This document shows, one piece after another, positions 15,716 through 24,271 of a stretch of 64,000 nucleotides of DNA. The notes beneath the pieces are model-generated. The model was not told where the DNA came from. It did not search any database and worked only from the letters and a program-made list of their open reading frames with translations. Every line of letters starts with the position of its first letter. Position 1 is the first letter of the stretch. The translations under genes and the position numbers were made by a program. This DNA is from Fluviirhizobium alvei (GTDB taxonomy: Bacteria; Pseudomonadota; Alphaproteobacteria; Rhizobiales; Rhizobiaceae): positions 124,001 to 188,000 of the forward strand of contig NZ_JAUOZU010000013.1 of the NCBI RefSeq assembly GCF_030551875.1, written 5' to 3'.

Positions 15716-17661
15716 TTTCGTTTCTTCCACCTGTTTTCGGTCGAACCGGTCTGTTTCTTCACGGCCGGCTTGCTGCCGGATCCGTCCATCTGGCCGAGCC
15801 CGAACAGACCATCCTCGAAATCGAGCTGCGCTTCCTGCGGTGGACAATCCCGTTCCGCTTCGAGCTGGTCCCAGATCTTGTCGGGCAGCCCGCGAACACC
15901 GAACAGGATCGCCGCCGTCTCAGCCTGGTTCATCGTATCAAGCATTTCGTTGGCCTGGTTCGGGTCCTTTTCCCAACGATAGTCGGTAAACCCGTCCTTG
16001 CGTCGCTTCGGAACCCGTCGTTCCGCCGTCAACTGCCGGAAATACTCATCATCAAGACCGCGCGGGAAAAACACATAGCCCCGCTCCAACGGGTCCTGTT
16101 TGGCGCAATTCCGATAGAGCGCCATCTTCAGGACCGAGCCGTTGAAGTTGTAAAACCGCTTGGCATATTTCAGGAGCTTGCCGGTCTTGTGGTTACGCTC
16201 CTTCTTGACCCTGGCGGTCAAGGGCGCCGTCTCTTCCTTCGCACCGCGCACCATCACCAGTTTTGACGCTGGGTGCCGGCGCGCCCATTCCCAGACTTCC
16301 TCGGTATAGGCGTTGCCGTCGATTGCTGCCTTGTCGATGCCGATCCGCCGCCCGTGCGCGTTCGGCCAGGTCTGCTCGAGGAGCCCGTCAAGCCGCCGCC
16401 GCGTTTCATCCTCTGAAATATGGCCGGGAATGATGCCGCAATCGATCACGAAGCGGCGGAAATCGCGCCCGAAGGCCACAGCCTGCCATTCGACCCGGTT
16501 GTCCTGGCAGTCGATCCCGAGCGTGACGATCAGTCCGCCGATGGCGATCGTGCCGCGCGGCACTTCCGAATTGGCTGCCCGATCCCGGAGCGTTTCCCAG
16601 GGCGGCGCTTCTCCTGCCGTGACATAGGCGCGGCCGACAGTATCGTTCAGGAACACCTGTTCCGAAGCCGGATCACCCTTGGCCGAGAGCCATTCGCGGG
16701 CGATGCGTTCCCAGCTCTGCAGCGGCGAATAGGCACTCCAGATATAGAAGGATCGGTGAAACCGCTTCTGCGAAGGGTTGTGTGCCCGCCATTCGAGCCC
16801 ATCCAGCATCTGCTGCCGGTGATATTCCTGTATCTCGGTCCCGCAATCGATGCAGGTAAAATGCGCCTTCTCCGGATGGTTTTCATCCAGGTTGGCAAGC
16901 ATGTTCTCCCACTCGAGCACCTGCATAAAGCCGCAATGCGGGCAAGGGACGTAGGGATATTCCTGGCTGCCATCCTCGAAATTCTTCGTGATACGGCAGC
17001 CTGGCATGACAAGCGGCGTGGAGATCTTGAAGATCTTCGCTTCCTCGATCCCGCGCGACCGGCTGTCGGCCTGTGTTTCCGGATCACCGGCGGAGTTGAT
17101 CTCCCATTTCGCCAGGTCATCATGCACCTGGCGCTTCATCGTCACCTGGTCGATCGGCGCATTGGCGCCCATGATCTGGATGGCGCCGCGCCCGTCGACG
17201 CGCTCCTTGTAGAGCAGGCTGTCGAGTCCATCGCGGCTCTTCATCGGAAAGAGCTTTGAAAGCGCTGTCGTTCCCCGAAGCATCGGAGCAAGCTTCATCT
17301 TGCTCCAGCTCTCGGCCTTGGTAACCGTCGGCTGTACATAGAGAAAAAACGACGGATCCATGTCCATGGAGCCGCAAGTAAAAATCGTGGCGATCACGGT
17401 CGCGCCGATCTGCGCCGATTTCGACATCGTCACGATGCGGCAAAGATCGTCCGGCGACAGCGCCATCAGGATTTCGTCGAAGTACCGGAACAGACGCCGG
17501 CTGTAGGGGCCCGGATAATCCGGGCTTTCCAGCTCCGAAAATACGATGTTGTTTTCAGCCCAGGCGAGATAGTCCACACGGGCCGGAGGATTCAGCACCT
17601 CGAACAGCGCCTGGCAGGCAACCTTTTCGGCATTGGCCACGTCGATGACGATCTGGTTCAT
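15712..17661 (-). CDS. Phage terminase large subunit, GpA family
   Basis: A 649-aa protein, the normal size for lambda GpA-type terminases. It has the adenine-motif region near 25-60, a Walker-A-like MSKSAQIGAT (79-88), two CxxC pairs (CPHCGF near 236 and CIDC near 262) and a C-terminal nuclease region with DCQD and DKAAIDG (about 373-440). It cuts concatemeric DNA at cos and drives packaging. The start codon overlaps the small-terminase stop, and the stop overlaps the portal start. Its coding frame looks intact, although the capsid genes are gone. Confidence 0.93.
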   Translation of the reverse strand: MNQIVIDVANAEKVACQALFEVLNPPARVDYLAWAENNIVFSELESPDYPGPYSRRLFRYFDEILMALSPDDLCRIVTMSKSAQIGATVIATIFTCGSMDMDPSFFLYVQPTVTKAESWSKMKLAPMLRGTTALSKLFPMKSRDGLDSLLYKERVDGRGAIQIMGANAPIDQVTMKRQVHDDLAKWEINSAGDPETQADSRSRGIEEAKIFKISTPLVMPGCRITKNFEDGSQEYPYVPCPHCGFMQVLEWENMLANLDENHPEKAHFTCIDCGTEIQEYHRQQMLDGLEWRAHNPSQKRFHRSFYIWSAYSPLQSWERIAREWLSAKGDPASEQVFLNDTVGRAYVTAGEAPPWETLRDRAANSEVPRGTIAIGGLIVTLGIDCQDNRVEWQAVAFGRDFRRFVIDCGIIPGHISEDETRRRLDGLLEQTWPNAHGRRIGIDKAAIDGNAYTEEVWEWARRHPASKLVMVRGAKEETAPLTARVKKERNHKTGKLLKYAKRFYNFNGSVLKMALYRNCAKQDPLERGYVFFPRGLDDEYFRQLTAERRVPKRRKDGFTDYRWEKDPNQANEMLDTMNQAETAAILFGVRGLPDKIWDQLEAERDCPPQEAQLDFEDGLFGLGQMDGSGSKPAVKKQTGSTENRWKKRK

Positions 17662-18302
17662 GTCACCGCCGTTTGATCGGTCTCCTCGGTCTCAATCGTC
17701 GTTGATGCCAGATCCGGCATCTCCGCACCGCGTTCGCGCGCCACCTTCGCGGCCCGCTCGCGCACGTCGCGAAATACGGTGCGCATCAGGTGTTTCACAT
17801 CGCGCTGCGGCAGTTCGAACTTGGCCGCGACAGCCATGGCCATATCGTTGATGCCGCCATCGAACACGTCCAGCATGCTCGCCGCGATCTTGATCATCTC
17901 AGCCTTGGCCGCCTGAGCATCTGTCAGCTGGCCGGCATCTCTGGCTTCCGCCACCGCCGCATTGCGGTTGGCGCGCTGGAGCTGCTCGAACTTCTGCTGC
18001 TTGATCTTGTGATCGATGCCGAGGATCGGTTCCGGGTCATAGACATTCGGAGCCGAGATCGGCGCCGCACCAGAGAGACCCGGATCGATATTGGTCGAGG
18101 CACCATTTCCGAGACGCTGGCTCACATCCAGTGTCAGTCGAAGGTCCGCCTTGGCGCGCTCGACATCGATCTTCGCCCGCTGGCCGCTGCCCACCATCGC
18201 CGCAGCGCTGATCTGCCCCGCCGCGATGAACTGCGAAACTCGTCCGGGCGAGACATTGATCATGGCCGCAAATTCGCCTTTGGAAACGAGTTGCGGGCCC
18301 AT
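17658..18302 (-). CDS. Terminase small subunit (Nu1-like)
   Basis: A 214-aa protein with an N-terminal winged-helix-like DNA-binding region (LVSKGEFAAMINVSPGRVSQ, about 5-24), a central coiled coil (IDHKIKQQKFEQLQRANRNA, about 96-115, extending further) and a C-terminal region that would contact the large subunit. It recognises cos and recruits GpA, to which it is coupled by ATGA. Four TAAAGG motifs lie immediately before its start codon. Confidence 0.85.
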   Translation of the reverse strand: MGPQLVSKGEFAAMINVSPGRVSQFIAAGQISAAAMVGSGQRAKIDVERAKADLRLTLDVSQRLGNGASTNIDPGLSGAAPISAPNVYDPEPILGIDHKIKQQKFEQLQRANRNAAVAEARDAGQLTDAQAAKAEMIKIAASMLDVFDGGINDMAMAVAAKFELPQRDVKHLMRTVFRDVRERAAKVARERGAEMPDLASTTIETEETDQTAVT

Positions 18303-18459
18303 GCTAAATCTCGACCTTTAATCCTTTAACGACCTTTAGAACCTTTAGGCTTCAGTTTTACCCTCAGACTGCCGGGAATTCGGGGTCCGCCGGGCCCGTT
18401 GGCTGGCTTTGCGGCATACGGTCCCTAACCCCGGGGGTGGGTCGCGCCCGCCCGGAGGG
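18303..18459. promoter_or_regulatory. Repeat-bearing region before terminase, candidate cos
   Basis: CCTTTA occurs at 18315, 18323, 18333 and 18342 (minus strand TAAAGG), spaced 8, 10 and 9 bp. A GC-rich non-coding segment extends to 18459 (CCCCGGGGGTGGGTCGCGCC). In lambda-like phages, cos and the terminase binding sites lie just upstream of the small terminase gene, so this is the place to expect cos here. The repeats could also affect translation, since AAAGG resembles a ribosome site. Confidence 0.4.
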
Positions 18460-18993
18460 TCAGCGCGGCAGCAGCCGGTCGATCTCGTGGATGACACGCG
18501 GCAGAATGTTCTGCTCGATGATCTCTTCCATCACGTCGAGATAGTCATCCGGGTTGTTGGTGATGTCATGCGCAGGGTTCGGGCCGAACAGTTCGCGGAT
18601 AGGTAACTGCTCCGAGCCGACCCGCCGCATCACGCCTTTATGACCCGACCCCATGGCCGCGATGAACGCATGCCGATACGATCCGCGCAACTTGACGGAC
18701 ACGCCTCGCCTCGTCTGGCTCGCACCGAGTTCGTATAGCGCAATCCAACCGGATCTTTCGACGACTTCGATCGTGCTACTTCCGGAATTGAAGTAAGCCG
18801 TTGCGCGTTCGCGAATATGTTTTTGCGGGATATCGATACGGTCCGAGCCGAGCCGGATGATCCGTGTCCTCGCCATATCGCGCATGCGGCTCATCGCCCG
18901 CGCCATGGCTTTGGCTTTGATCTCGCCAGGAAGATTGCGGAACGCCCGCCCGAGCTGTTCGAATTCGGAAGCGTCGAACCGGATCTCTGCCAC
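18460..18993 (-). CDS. Phage minor tail protein Z-like
   Basis: A 177-aa protein read from GTG 18993, preceded by AGGTGGG. A longer frame upstream passes through a terminator and is unlikely. Features are an amphipathic helical N-terminus (LGRAFRNLPGEIKAKAMARA, about 14-33) with repeated MSRMRDMARTRI, then a compact domain. The pattern resembles GpZ/HK97 gp10-type tail completion proteins. It is a structural gene left in an unusual position, upstream of the terminases. Confidence 0.65.
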   Translation of the reverse strand: MAEIRFDASEFEQLGRAFRNLPGEIKAKAMARAMSRMRDMARTRIIRLGSDRIDIPQKHIRERATAYFNSGSSTIEVVERSGWIALYELGASQTRRGVSVKLRGSYRHAFIAAMGSGHKGVMRRVGSEQLPIRELFGPNPAHDITNNPDDYLDVMEEIIEQNILPRVIHEIDRLLPR

Positions 18994-19013
18994 GTCGCAC
19001 CCACCTGAAATGC

Positions 19014-19045
19014 AAAACCCGCTGAAGCGTCTCCGCCAGCGGGTT
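19014..19045 (-). terminator. Rho-independent terminator
   Basis: A perfect stem AACCCGCTG/CAGCGGGTT (19016-19024, 19037-19045). The minus strand continues in a short T-run. It lies between the 251-aa gene and the GpZ-like gene. Confidence 0.65.
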
Positions 19046-19118
19046 CTGGATAAATTTCCACGCTTCAAGGCTATGTCAAGTTTCTGCCGCAGTGAAGCCC
19101 TGCAATGCGAATTTTTCT

Positions 19119-19874
19119 TCAAGCATTTTCAACAGCTTCACTCGCGGGAACAACAGTCCAGATTTCGGGATGCGGTTCAAAGCGCTCGACGCGATGGGCC
19201 ACAAGACCGGTCTGAAGGCGATTCGAGACCACTGCAACAGCCTTTGCCCAAAGATACCAGTCGATCCGCGACCGAACCGCCCCTTCATACGGTTCCGACA
19301 GTTCGAACTTGCGATAGGCACCCGGCTTTGGTCGATGGGTGCGCGCATCATAACCATCCACCTCGAGTGAGTTGCTGCGACCAAGACTATCCTTGAATGT
19401 CTCCTGCCGGAACCAGGCCGGCTTACCTCCACGCGTCACCATCCGGTATTTTGGCCACGCCACCCGCCATTCCGGCTCTCGCTGCATCACAGCATACCCA
19501 ATGACGGTCGCGATCAGATTGTTGGTGCTGGTCTCACGATCGCGGTTCGCCCGCTGTTTCAGCACCGTCGCGACCGTTTCGGCAATCAGCCCATGCGGAT
19601 CGTCAAATTCCGGCATCGGGTTCCAGCCTTCCGGCAGGTCGAACGTCTCAGCGGAAAGCAGCATCACCGCTTCGCTCGCCGCCACCGCGTCCGGATGCAC
19701 ATCGTCGATATCCGGCAATCCGCCGACGCCATATCCGGACCGGTCAATCACCGTCCCGAGCGCCGCATAGGAAGCCATCCGAGACCAGGCCGCACTCTCG
19801 TTGTTGGAGGCGAGATGCACCAGCTCCTCTGCAAAAGCCCATTTCATGAATTCCATAAAGCCAATGCGAAGCAT
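19119..19874 (-). CDS. Hypothetical prophage protein (251 aa)
   Basis: The protein starts MLRIGFMEFMKWAFAEELVH. The ribosome site AGGAGG is well placed. The product is soluble and acidic in its first half (PDIDDVHPDAV near 53-63) and Trp-rich near the centre. I do not recognise a domain. It follows the repeat-rich origin candidate and is followed by a terminator, so it is an independently transcribed gene, perhaps regulating replication or late genes. Confidence 0.6.
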   Translation of the reverse strand: MLRIGFMEFMKWAFAEELVHLASNNESAAWSRMASYAALGTVIDRSGYGVGGLPDIDDVHPDAVAASEAVMLLSAETFDLPEGWNPMPEFDDPHGLIAETVATVLKQRANRDRETSTNNLIATVIGYAVMQREPEWRVAWPKYRMVTRGGKPAWFRQETFKDSLGRSNSLEVDGYDARTHRPKPGAYRKFELSEPYEGAVRSRIDWYLWAKAVAVVSNRLQTGLVAHRVERFEPHPEIWTVVPASEAVENA

Positions 19875-19904
19875 CAGAACCTCCTGTCGGTGTCAAAAAC
19901 AGTC

Positions 19905-20222
19905 ATTTGGGACGCTAGGGACGATGAGAAAGAGAGTTTGGGACGCAAAATGGGACGGAAAATCCTGAATAAGCGAACAAAAACAAAGGTTGGGACGCTA
20001 GGGACGCAAAATCCCGCCTTTCGCACCACGCGCAACCTCTCGCCATTTTCGTTCACACTCATTGTGCATTCCCGTTTGCGCGTGCGCGCATCATGGAAGG
20101 TCGGAAACTTCCGTCCCTAGCGCCCCTAGCGTCCAAAGCCATTGTTTTCATTTCCATTTCCCCCAACCCTTCGTTTGATTTCCGTCCCAACCGTTTCGCA
20201 TTACCGTCCCTTGCGTCCCAAT
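19905..20222. repeat. Opposed GGGACG iteron clusters, candidate replication origin
   Basis: GGGACG occurs at 19909, 19918, 19940, 19952, 19992 and 20001 on the plus strand. The reverse complement CGTCCC occurs at 20112, 20183, 20205 and 20214, with near-copies at 20121 and 20129. The pairs at 19909/19918, 19992/20001 and 20205/20214 have exact 9-bp spacing. The clusters face each other across about 105 bp containing a GC-alternating stretch near 20078-20090. This fills a 430-bp gap in an otherwise compact prophage, next to the SF3 primase-helicase. Confidence 0.7.
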
Positions 20223-20307
20223 CCGAACCACCCCGGACCCTTTGAGATGGCGCAGGAGGGCCGCAACAGCCCTTTGCTGCCCGCGCGTCCCGGCCAAGGG
20301 TCCGGGA

Positions 20308-22299
20308 TCAGCGCATGTCATCCGGCCACGGCTCATCGCTGGGCGGCGGAAAGCGCTCGTCGCGCCCGCGCCCGCCAGCCTGCGGTTCGAAGTCCGGCAG
20401 AATGCGGATGCCGCAATAAACGGTGGTGCCGCTCTTGCCTTTCCAGAACTGGTGCAGGGCCTTGTCTGGTCCCAGCCAGTGCTTTCGGGTCTGGTCCGGC
20501 AATCGCTTGGTGAAGGTCGCCTGCTTGAATTCCGGCAAGCCCTCGCGCCTGGCATAGGCGCAGAAGGCCTCGAACAGCGAAAGCGGGCTCTGCCGGTCCT
20601 CCTCGCGCCCGGTGATCTCGCAGGCATTGCGCAGAAAAGCGCCGATCGGGTCGCTCTCCTCGCGATATTCGGCGGTTGCTGCCCGCACCTTGTCCGGCAC
20701 CCGCAAGCCGCCATTGAGATAATCGAGCGCGCCGGCCACCATCCAGGCAAACACGCCTTCGGCCTCGGCTCGCAGCTTTTTGGGAAGGTCCTGATCGACC
20801 TCCTCTTCGGGAATCTGGATCTCGAACGGCACCAGATGCACGCGCCGCCAGATGCCGTCGGAATCATCGCGGATCTGCGGCTTGTGGTTGCCCGAAAGCA
20901 CGATCTTGAAATGCGGCCTGAGCTCGAAGAAATCCTGGTTGAGCCGCCGCACCGGCATCTTTTCGCCGCCGGTCAGGGTCTTGATCAGGGCATCCTTGAG
21001 GTTGGTGCCCATTTCCGGCTCGCTTGCGGCCACCAGGCGCGCGCCCGGCAAGCGGGCAAGGTCTGGCGTTGCCTCGGCACCGGATCTGCGACTGTCGCCG
21101 GCAAAACTGTCGATCGACATCGACACCGCATAATCGCCGAGGATCTCGACCAGCAGATCCATGAGCGTCGATTTGCCGTTTCGCCCGGCGCCATAAAAGA
21201 ACACCATGCATTGCTCGAGCGTCACGCCCAGCAGGCAATAACCGAAATAGCGCTGCAGAAAGGCGCGAATATCGGGGTCTGGCTGGATCCGCATCAAAAA
21301 GCGCTTGAAGGCCGGTGCCGCCGCATCACGGCGAAAATCAACCTCCGCCAGCTTGGAAATGTAATCGCTGGCCTCATGGCCAGTTTCCATCACATTCCAG
21401 CGCCCGTCACGCCGCACGAAGCGCAGCGTGCCGCTCCGGCAATTGAGCGAATGGAGATCGCGGTTGAGATCTTCGACCGAGATCGAGAGATAAGGTGCGG
21501 CCTCGATGAGCATATTGTTGATGCGGCTGGTGCTCTGCGCCGCGCGGGCAAAATTATGCCGCGACGAAATCCGCCCTGCACGATCCTCTTCCACCTCTTC
21601 CATCCGATCGATATCGCGTTGCAGCCGTTCGTAATCCTTCAGCCGCTCCGGCGTCCAGCCCTGCCCTTCCTGGGCCCGCAAGCGCTTCTTGCGCGCGGCG
21701 GCACCAGCGGCGATCGCCTCACCGGCTGCGCGATAGGCCGCGTGTTTTTCCGCGTCCCAGTCCGCCTTCGGCCTGCCCATTTTCGTCTTGATCAGTTCGG
21801 CCTCGTCGCCCTCGGCAATCAGCCGGTCGAGCTCGTCGAGCGAGACCGATTCACCTGCTTTCGGCGGCTGCCCCATCTCCTGCAGGGCCGCTTTCGCCAG
21901 GCGCCCGGCCTCGATCTTCGCCCGCTCATCGTCGGAACATTCGAGCAGAATGGCCTCGTCATCGATCCATTGCGCAGTCTTGTGCGCCAGCCGGCGTGTA
22001 AAGGCGCCGGAATCATCTTCCTTCCAGCGCTTGCCATCAAACCCGTGCCAGCCAACATGCGTTACATGCCGGGCAATGGTGCCATAGCGAATGCGAAACC
22101 GGTCGCCTAAGCCCATGTCGGTTTCCGGTGCGGCGGCGCATTCTTCCAGCTTTTCGTCGTCAGACGGCTCAAGGGCCGGCTCCGGCAGATCCGCCTCAAG
22201 AACCGGCAAAGGGTCCGGGTTGGCGCCATAGGCCGCGCGTTGTTCGGCGGCAATCTGCGCCATGCGCAGCACCGCTTCCGGCAAACCGTTCGATGTCAT
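20308..22299 (-). CDS. D5-type primase-helicase (SF3)
   Basis: A 663-aa protein from ATG 22299, overlapping the upstream Toprim fragment stop. Walker A GAGRNGKST lies near 369-377. The adjacent SF3 features follow: AASEPEMG near 425, then KIVLSGNHKPQIRDDSDGIW (sensor and arginine-finger region). The D5 N-terminal domain is just before the ATPase. It would unwind the element's origin and load replication. Its start codon was chosen by ATGA-type coupling. Confidence 0.9.
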   Translation of the reverse strand: MTSNGLPEAVLRMAQIAAEQRAAYGANPDPLPVLEADLPEPALEPSDDEKLEECAAAPETDMGLGDRFRIRYGTIARHVTHVGWHGFDGKRWKEDDSGAFTRRLAHKTAQWIDDEAILLECSDDERAKIEAGRLAKAALQEMGQPPKAGESVSLDELDRLIAEGDEAELIKTKMGRPKADWDAEKHAAYRAAGEAIAAGAAARKKRLRAQEGQGWTPERLKDYERLQRDIDRMEEVEEDRAGRISSRHNFARAAQSTSRINNMLIEAAPYLSISVEDLNRDLHSLNCRSGTLRFVRRDGRWNVMETGHEASDYISKLAEVDFRRDAAAPAFKRFLMRIQPDPDIRAFLQRYFGYCLLGVTLEQCMVFFYGAGRNGKSTLMDLLVEILGDYAVSMSIDSFAGDSRRSGAEATPDLARLPGARLVAASEPEMGTNLKDALIKTLTGGEKMPVRRLNQDFFELRPHFKIVLSGNHKPQIRDDSDGIWRRVHLVPFEIQIPEEEVDQDLPKKLRAEAEGVFAWMVAGALDYLNGGLRVPDKVRAATAEYREESDPIGAFLRNACEITGREEDRQSPLSLFEAFCAYARREGLPEFKQATFTKRLPDQTRKHWLGPDKALHQFWKGKSGTTVYCGIRILPDFEPQAGGRGRDERFPPPSDEPWPDDMR

Positions 22300-22766
22300 T
22301 TCGCACCCCTGCTTAAATCCGCCCAATCCATCCCTTCGGGCGGCCACCATATGCTGACCGTGAGCCCGGGCCGGGCAAGGCGGGCCTCAGCCCGCGCCAT
22401 ATCCGAAAGGGTCCGCACCTTCTCGCAGTCGCCATCCGCACCGATGACGAGATCCGTCACATGCGCCGGTACCTGAAAACAGTCGCCTTCACTGCCCGGC
22501 TTCGGCACCGGTCCGCCCACCTTCACCCGCCGCGCGCGGCCGGCACTGTCCGGCTTGGTGAGGTTGGGATGGTAAAAGCTGCTGTCCGGGTCAGCCGGGC
22601 CGGATATGTTGCCCAGGCTGCCGGCGGCGAAATAGAATGTGTCATCGCGCCAGCCTTCCTGTGCGGCCAGCCAGCCGGTGGTCTCTATGCCTTCGCCGCA
22701 CAGCCAACGCCGCGCGGAAAGATCGCCCAGAAGCGGAATGATCGATCCCTTGAAATGCCCGCGCAT
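22296..22766 (-). pseudogene. Truncated Toprim (DUF7146-like) primase
   Basis: From the Met codon at 22766 the product reads MRGHFKGSIIPLLGDLSARR, then the Toprim box GEGIETTGWLAAQEG and the metal motif DLVIGADGDCE. Related phage proteins carry about 100 more N-terminal residues, including a zinc or CHP region. Here the frame upstream of about 22770 no longer resembles them and runs into the divergent rightward operon. The gene appears to have lost its 5' part. Its stop overlaps the helicase start. Confidence 0.6.
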
Positions 22767-22835
22767 CTTTTTCGTCTGCAGGATCTCATAGTATCCGGAG
22801 GCGATAACCACGGCGCTGATGGAACACCAGGATGG

Positions 22836-22976
22836 ATGAAAGCGCGTTGGCCTTGGGACATCAAATGGTGGAAGCCAACAGGCCGACGCCGCGACCTTGT
22901 TAAGGCCGGCGCACTGATCATCGCTGAAATTGAACGGCTGGACCGCGCCACCCTCAAGGGAGGCGACCATGAGTGA
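22836..22976 (+). CDS. Small phage protein (46 aa)
   Basis: The product starts MKARWPWDIKWWKPTGRRRD. Trp-rich and strongly basic at the N-terminus, it has a helical remainder. The stop overlaps the start of the next gene. It is the first gene of the rightward operon that ends with the integrase. Confidence 0.55.
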   Translation: MKARWPWDIKWWKPTGRRRDLVKAGALIIAEIERLDRATLKGGDHE

Positions 22977-23568
22977 CATCGTGGAACGGATATCTGAACT
23001 GCTACTGGCAAAAGCGAAGAGGAAGCGTGAAGCAATTGAAAGGGCAACTATGAAGCCATTGCAATGTGCTGATATAAATTCAGCGCTTGAATATGGCCGA
23101 ATACAGGGCATTGAGATGGCGGCAGAGGCGATGAAAGAGTCGCCATTTGTGATGATCAACAATGAATTTGGTGCGCTTCGCTCTCGCCTTGAGCAGGCGG
23201 AGAAAGAGCGGGACGAGCTTAGGGATCGCGTGAATTTTACGCTTACCGATCACCAAAGATTATTGCAAAGATCAGATATCGAATCCACATGCGACACGCC
23301 TGATCTTTGTTTTGCTGAAGGTGGACCAGTCCGCTGCGGTCCGTGTGCCATCATACAATCTCGCAATGAAGGGGTTGCTTGCTTTGATTGGCTTCCATTC
23401 TCCCCGGAGCAGTATCGATTAAAAAGACGCGCCGAAGCCGCAGAAAGAGCCCTTGCCGATGCCCGCAACGCTGCATTCGAGGAAGCGGCGCGTATCGTGC
23501 AAAACTCACCATTGTCTCATCACACGGACAGGATAGCTGCCGCTATCCGAGAAAGGGTCGCCCCATGA
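22969..23568 (+). CDS. Hypothetical phage protein with coiled coil (199 aa)
   Basis: The ATG at 22969 follows GGGAGG. Residues about 70-95 form a coiled coil (LRSRLEQAEKERDELRDRV), and another helical stretch occurs near 145-190. Cysteines cluster at CDTPDLC and CGPC (about 103-120), which may bind metal. This is a common type of rhizobial phage early protein with no assigned function. Overlaps at both ends indicate operon translation. Confidence 0.6.
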   Translation: MSDIVERISELLLAKAKRKREAIERATMKPLQCADINSALEYGRIQGIEMAAEAMKESPFVMINNEFGALRSRLEQAEKERDELRDRVNFTLTDHQRLLQRSDIESTCDTPDLCFAEGGPVRCGPCAIIQSRNEGVACFDWLPFSPEQYRLKRRAEAAERALADARNAAFEEAARIVQNSPLSHHTDRIAAAIRERVAP

Positions 23569-24077
23569 CCCTCCCCCGTCTCGCCCTATCCGTTCGCCAG
23601 CCATGGGCATGGGCCATCATTCATGCCGGCAAGAACATCGAAAACCGCTCATGGAACCGCCGCTATAAATCGGCCCATGGTGCGGCACTCGATTTTCGTG
23701 GCCGCGTTTGCATCCATGCCTCGAAGGGCATGACACGGCACGAATATGCGATGGCGATCGATGTTTTCCGCAGCGCCGGCGTTGTGCATCTGGCGCCATC
23801 ACCAGATAGGCTTTTGCGTGGCGGCATCATCGGCACCGTTGAGATCATCGATGTCGTGTCGCAATCCCATAGCCCGTGGTTCTTTGGCCCCAAGGGGCTG
23901 CTGTTGCGTGATCCGCAACCGGTTGAATTCATCCCCTGCCGTGGCGAGCTCGGCTATTTCGAATGGCACCGCGACGACGATGGCGTCGCCGATCCCCCCG
24001 CCAAATGGATGCTGCCGCCCGGCGCCAGGCCAGAGACAGCATCGGAAGCCGCCGACCGCCAATGGGCGCTGTTGTAG
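23565..24077 (+). CDS. ASCH-domain protein
   Basis: A 170-aa protein beginning MTLPRLALSVRQPWAWAIIH. The pattern LSVRQPWAxxIxxGxKxIENRxW at the N-terminus, with the later GGIIGTVEIIDV segment (about 84-95), is characteristic of ASCH domains. These adopt a PUA-like fold and probably bind RNA or modified nucleotides. The start overlaps the preceding stop. Such genes are frequent in phage early operons, and the precise role is unknown. Confidence 0.8.
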   Translation: MTLPRLALSVRQPWAWAIIHAGKNIENRSWNRRYKSAHGAALDFRGRVCIHASKGMTRHEYAMAIDVFRSAGVVHLAPSPDRLLRGGIIGTVEIIDVVSQSHSPWFFGPKGLLLRDPQPVEFIPCRGELGYFEWHRDDDGVADPPAKWMLPPGARPETASEAADRQWALL

Positions 24078-24088
24078 AGGAAACCGGA

Positions 24089-24271
24089 ATGGGCAGAAAA
24101 GCTGTTGCTGTCTCGCAGGATGCCATTGTCCGTGCGATATCCGCCGTTCAAAAGGCCGGCGTCGAGGTGAAATCCATCCGGGTTGAACCGAGCGGCGCGG
24201 TCATCATCAACGGGGATAACCCGCCAAAATCTGAAAAATCACTTGAAAAACCGATTCTGGATTACCTCTGA
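24089..24271 (+). CDS. Small protein upstream of integrase (60 aa)
   Basis: The product begins MGRKAVAVSQDAIVRAISAV. ATG 24089 is preceded by GAGGAAACC. The stop codon overlaps the integrase ATG (TGATG). Size and position are compatible with an excisionase-like or directionality factor, but there is no clear HTH, so that is speculative. Confidence 0.55.
   Translation: MGRKAVAVSQDAIVRAISAVQKAGVEVKSIRVEPSGAVIINGDNPPKSEKSLEKPILDYL

Noticed and set aside
18415-18459. GC-rich block before the small terminase as a certain cos site
   Set aside because: No 10-12 base cohesive-end symmetry could be assigned by eye, so it is listed only as a candidate.
20242-22110. Long plus-strand open frame opposite the primase-helicase
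   Set aside because: It is the antisense shadow of the SF3 primase gene, whose Walker A motif and coupling to neighbours are convincing. High GC makes long antisense frames common.
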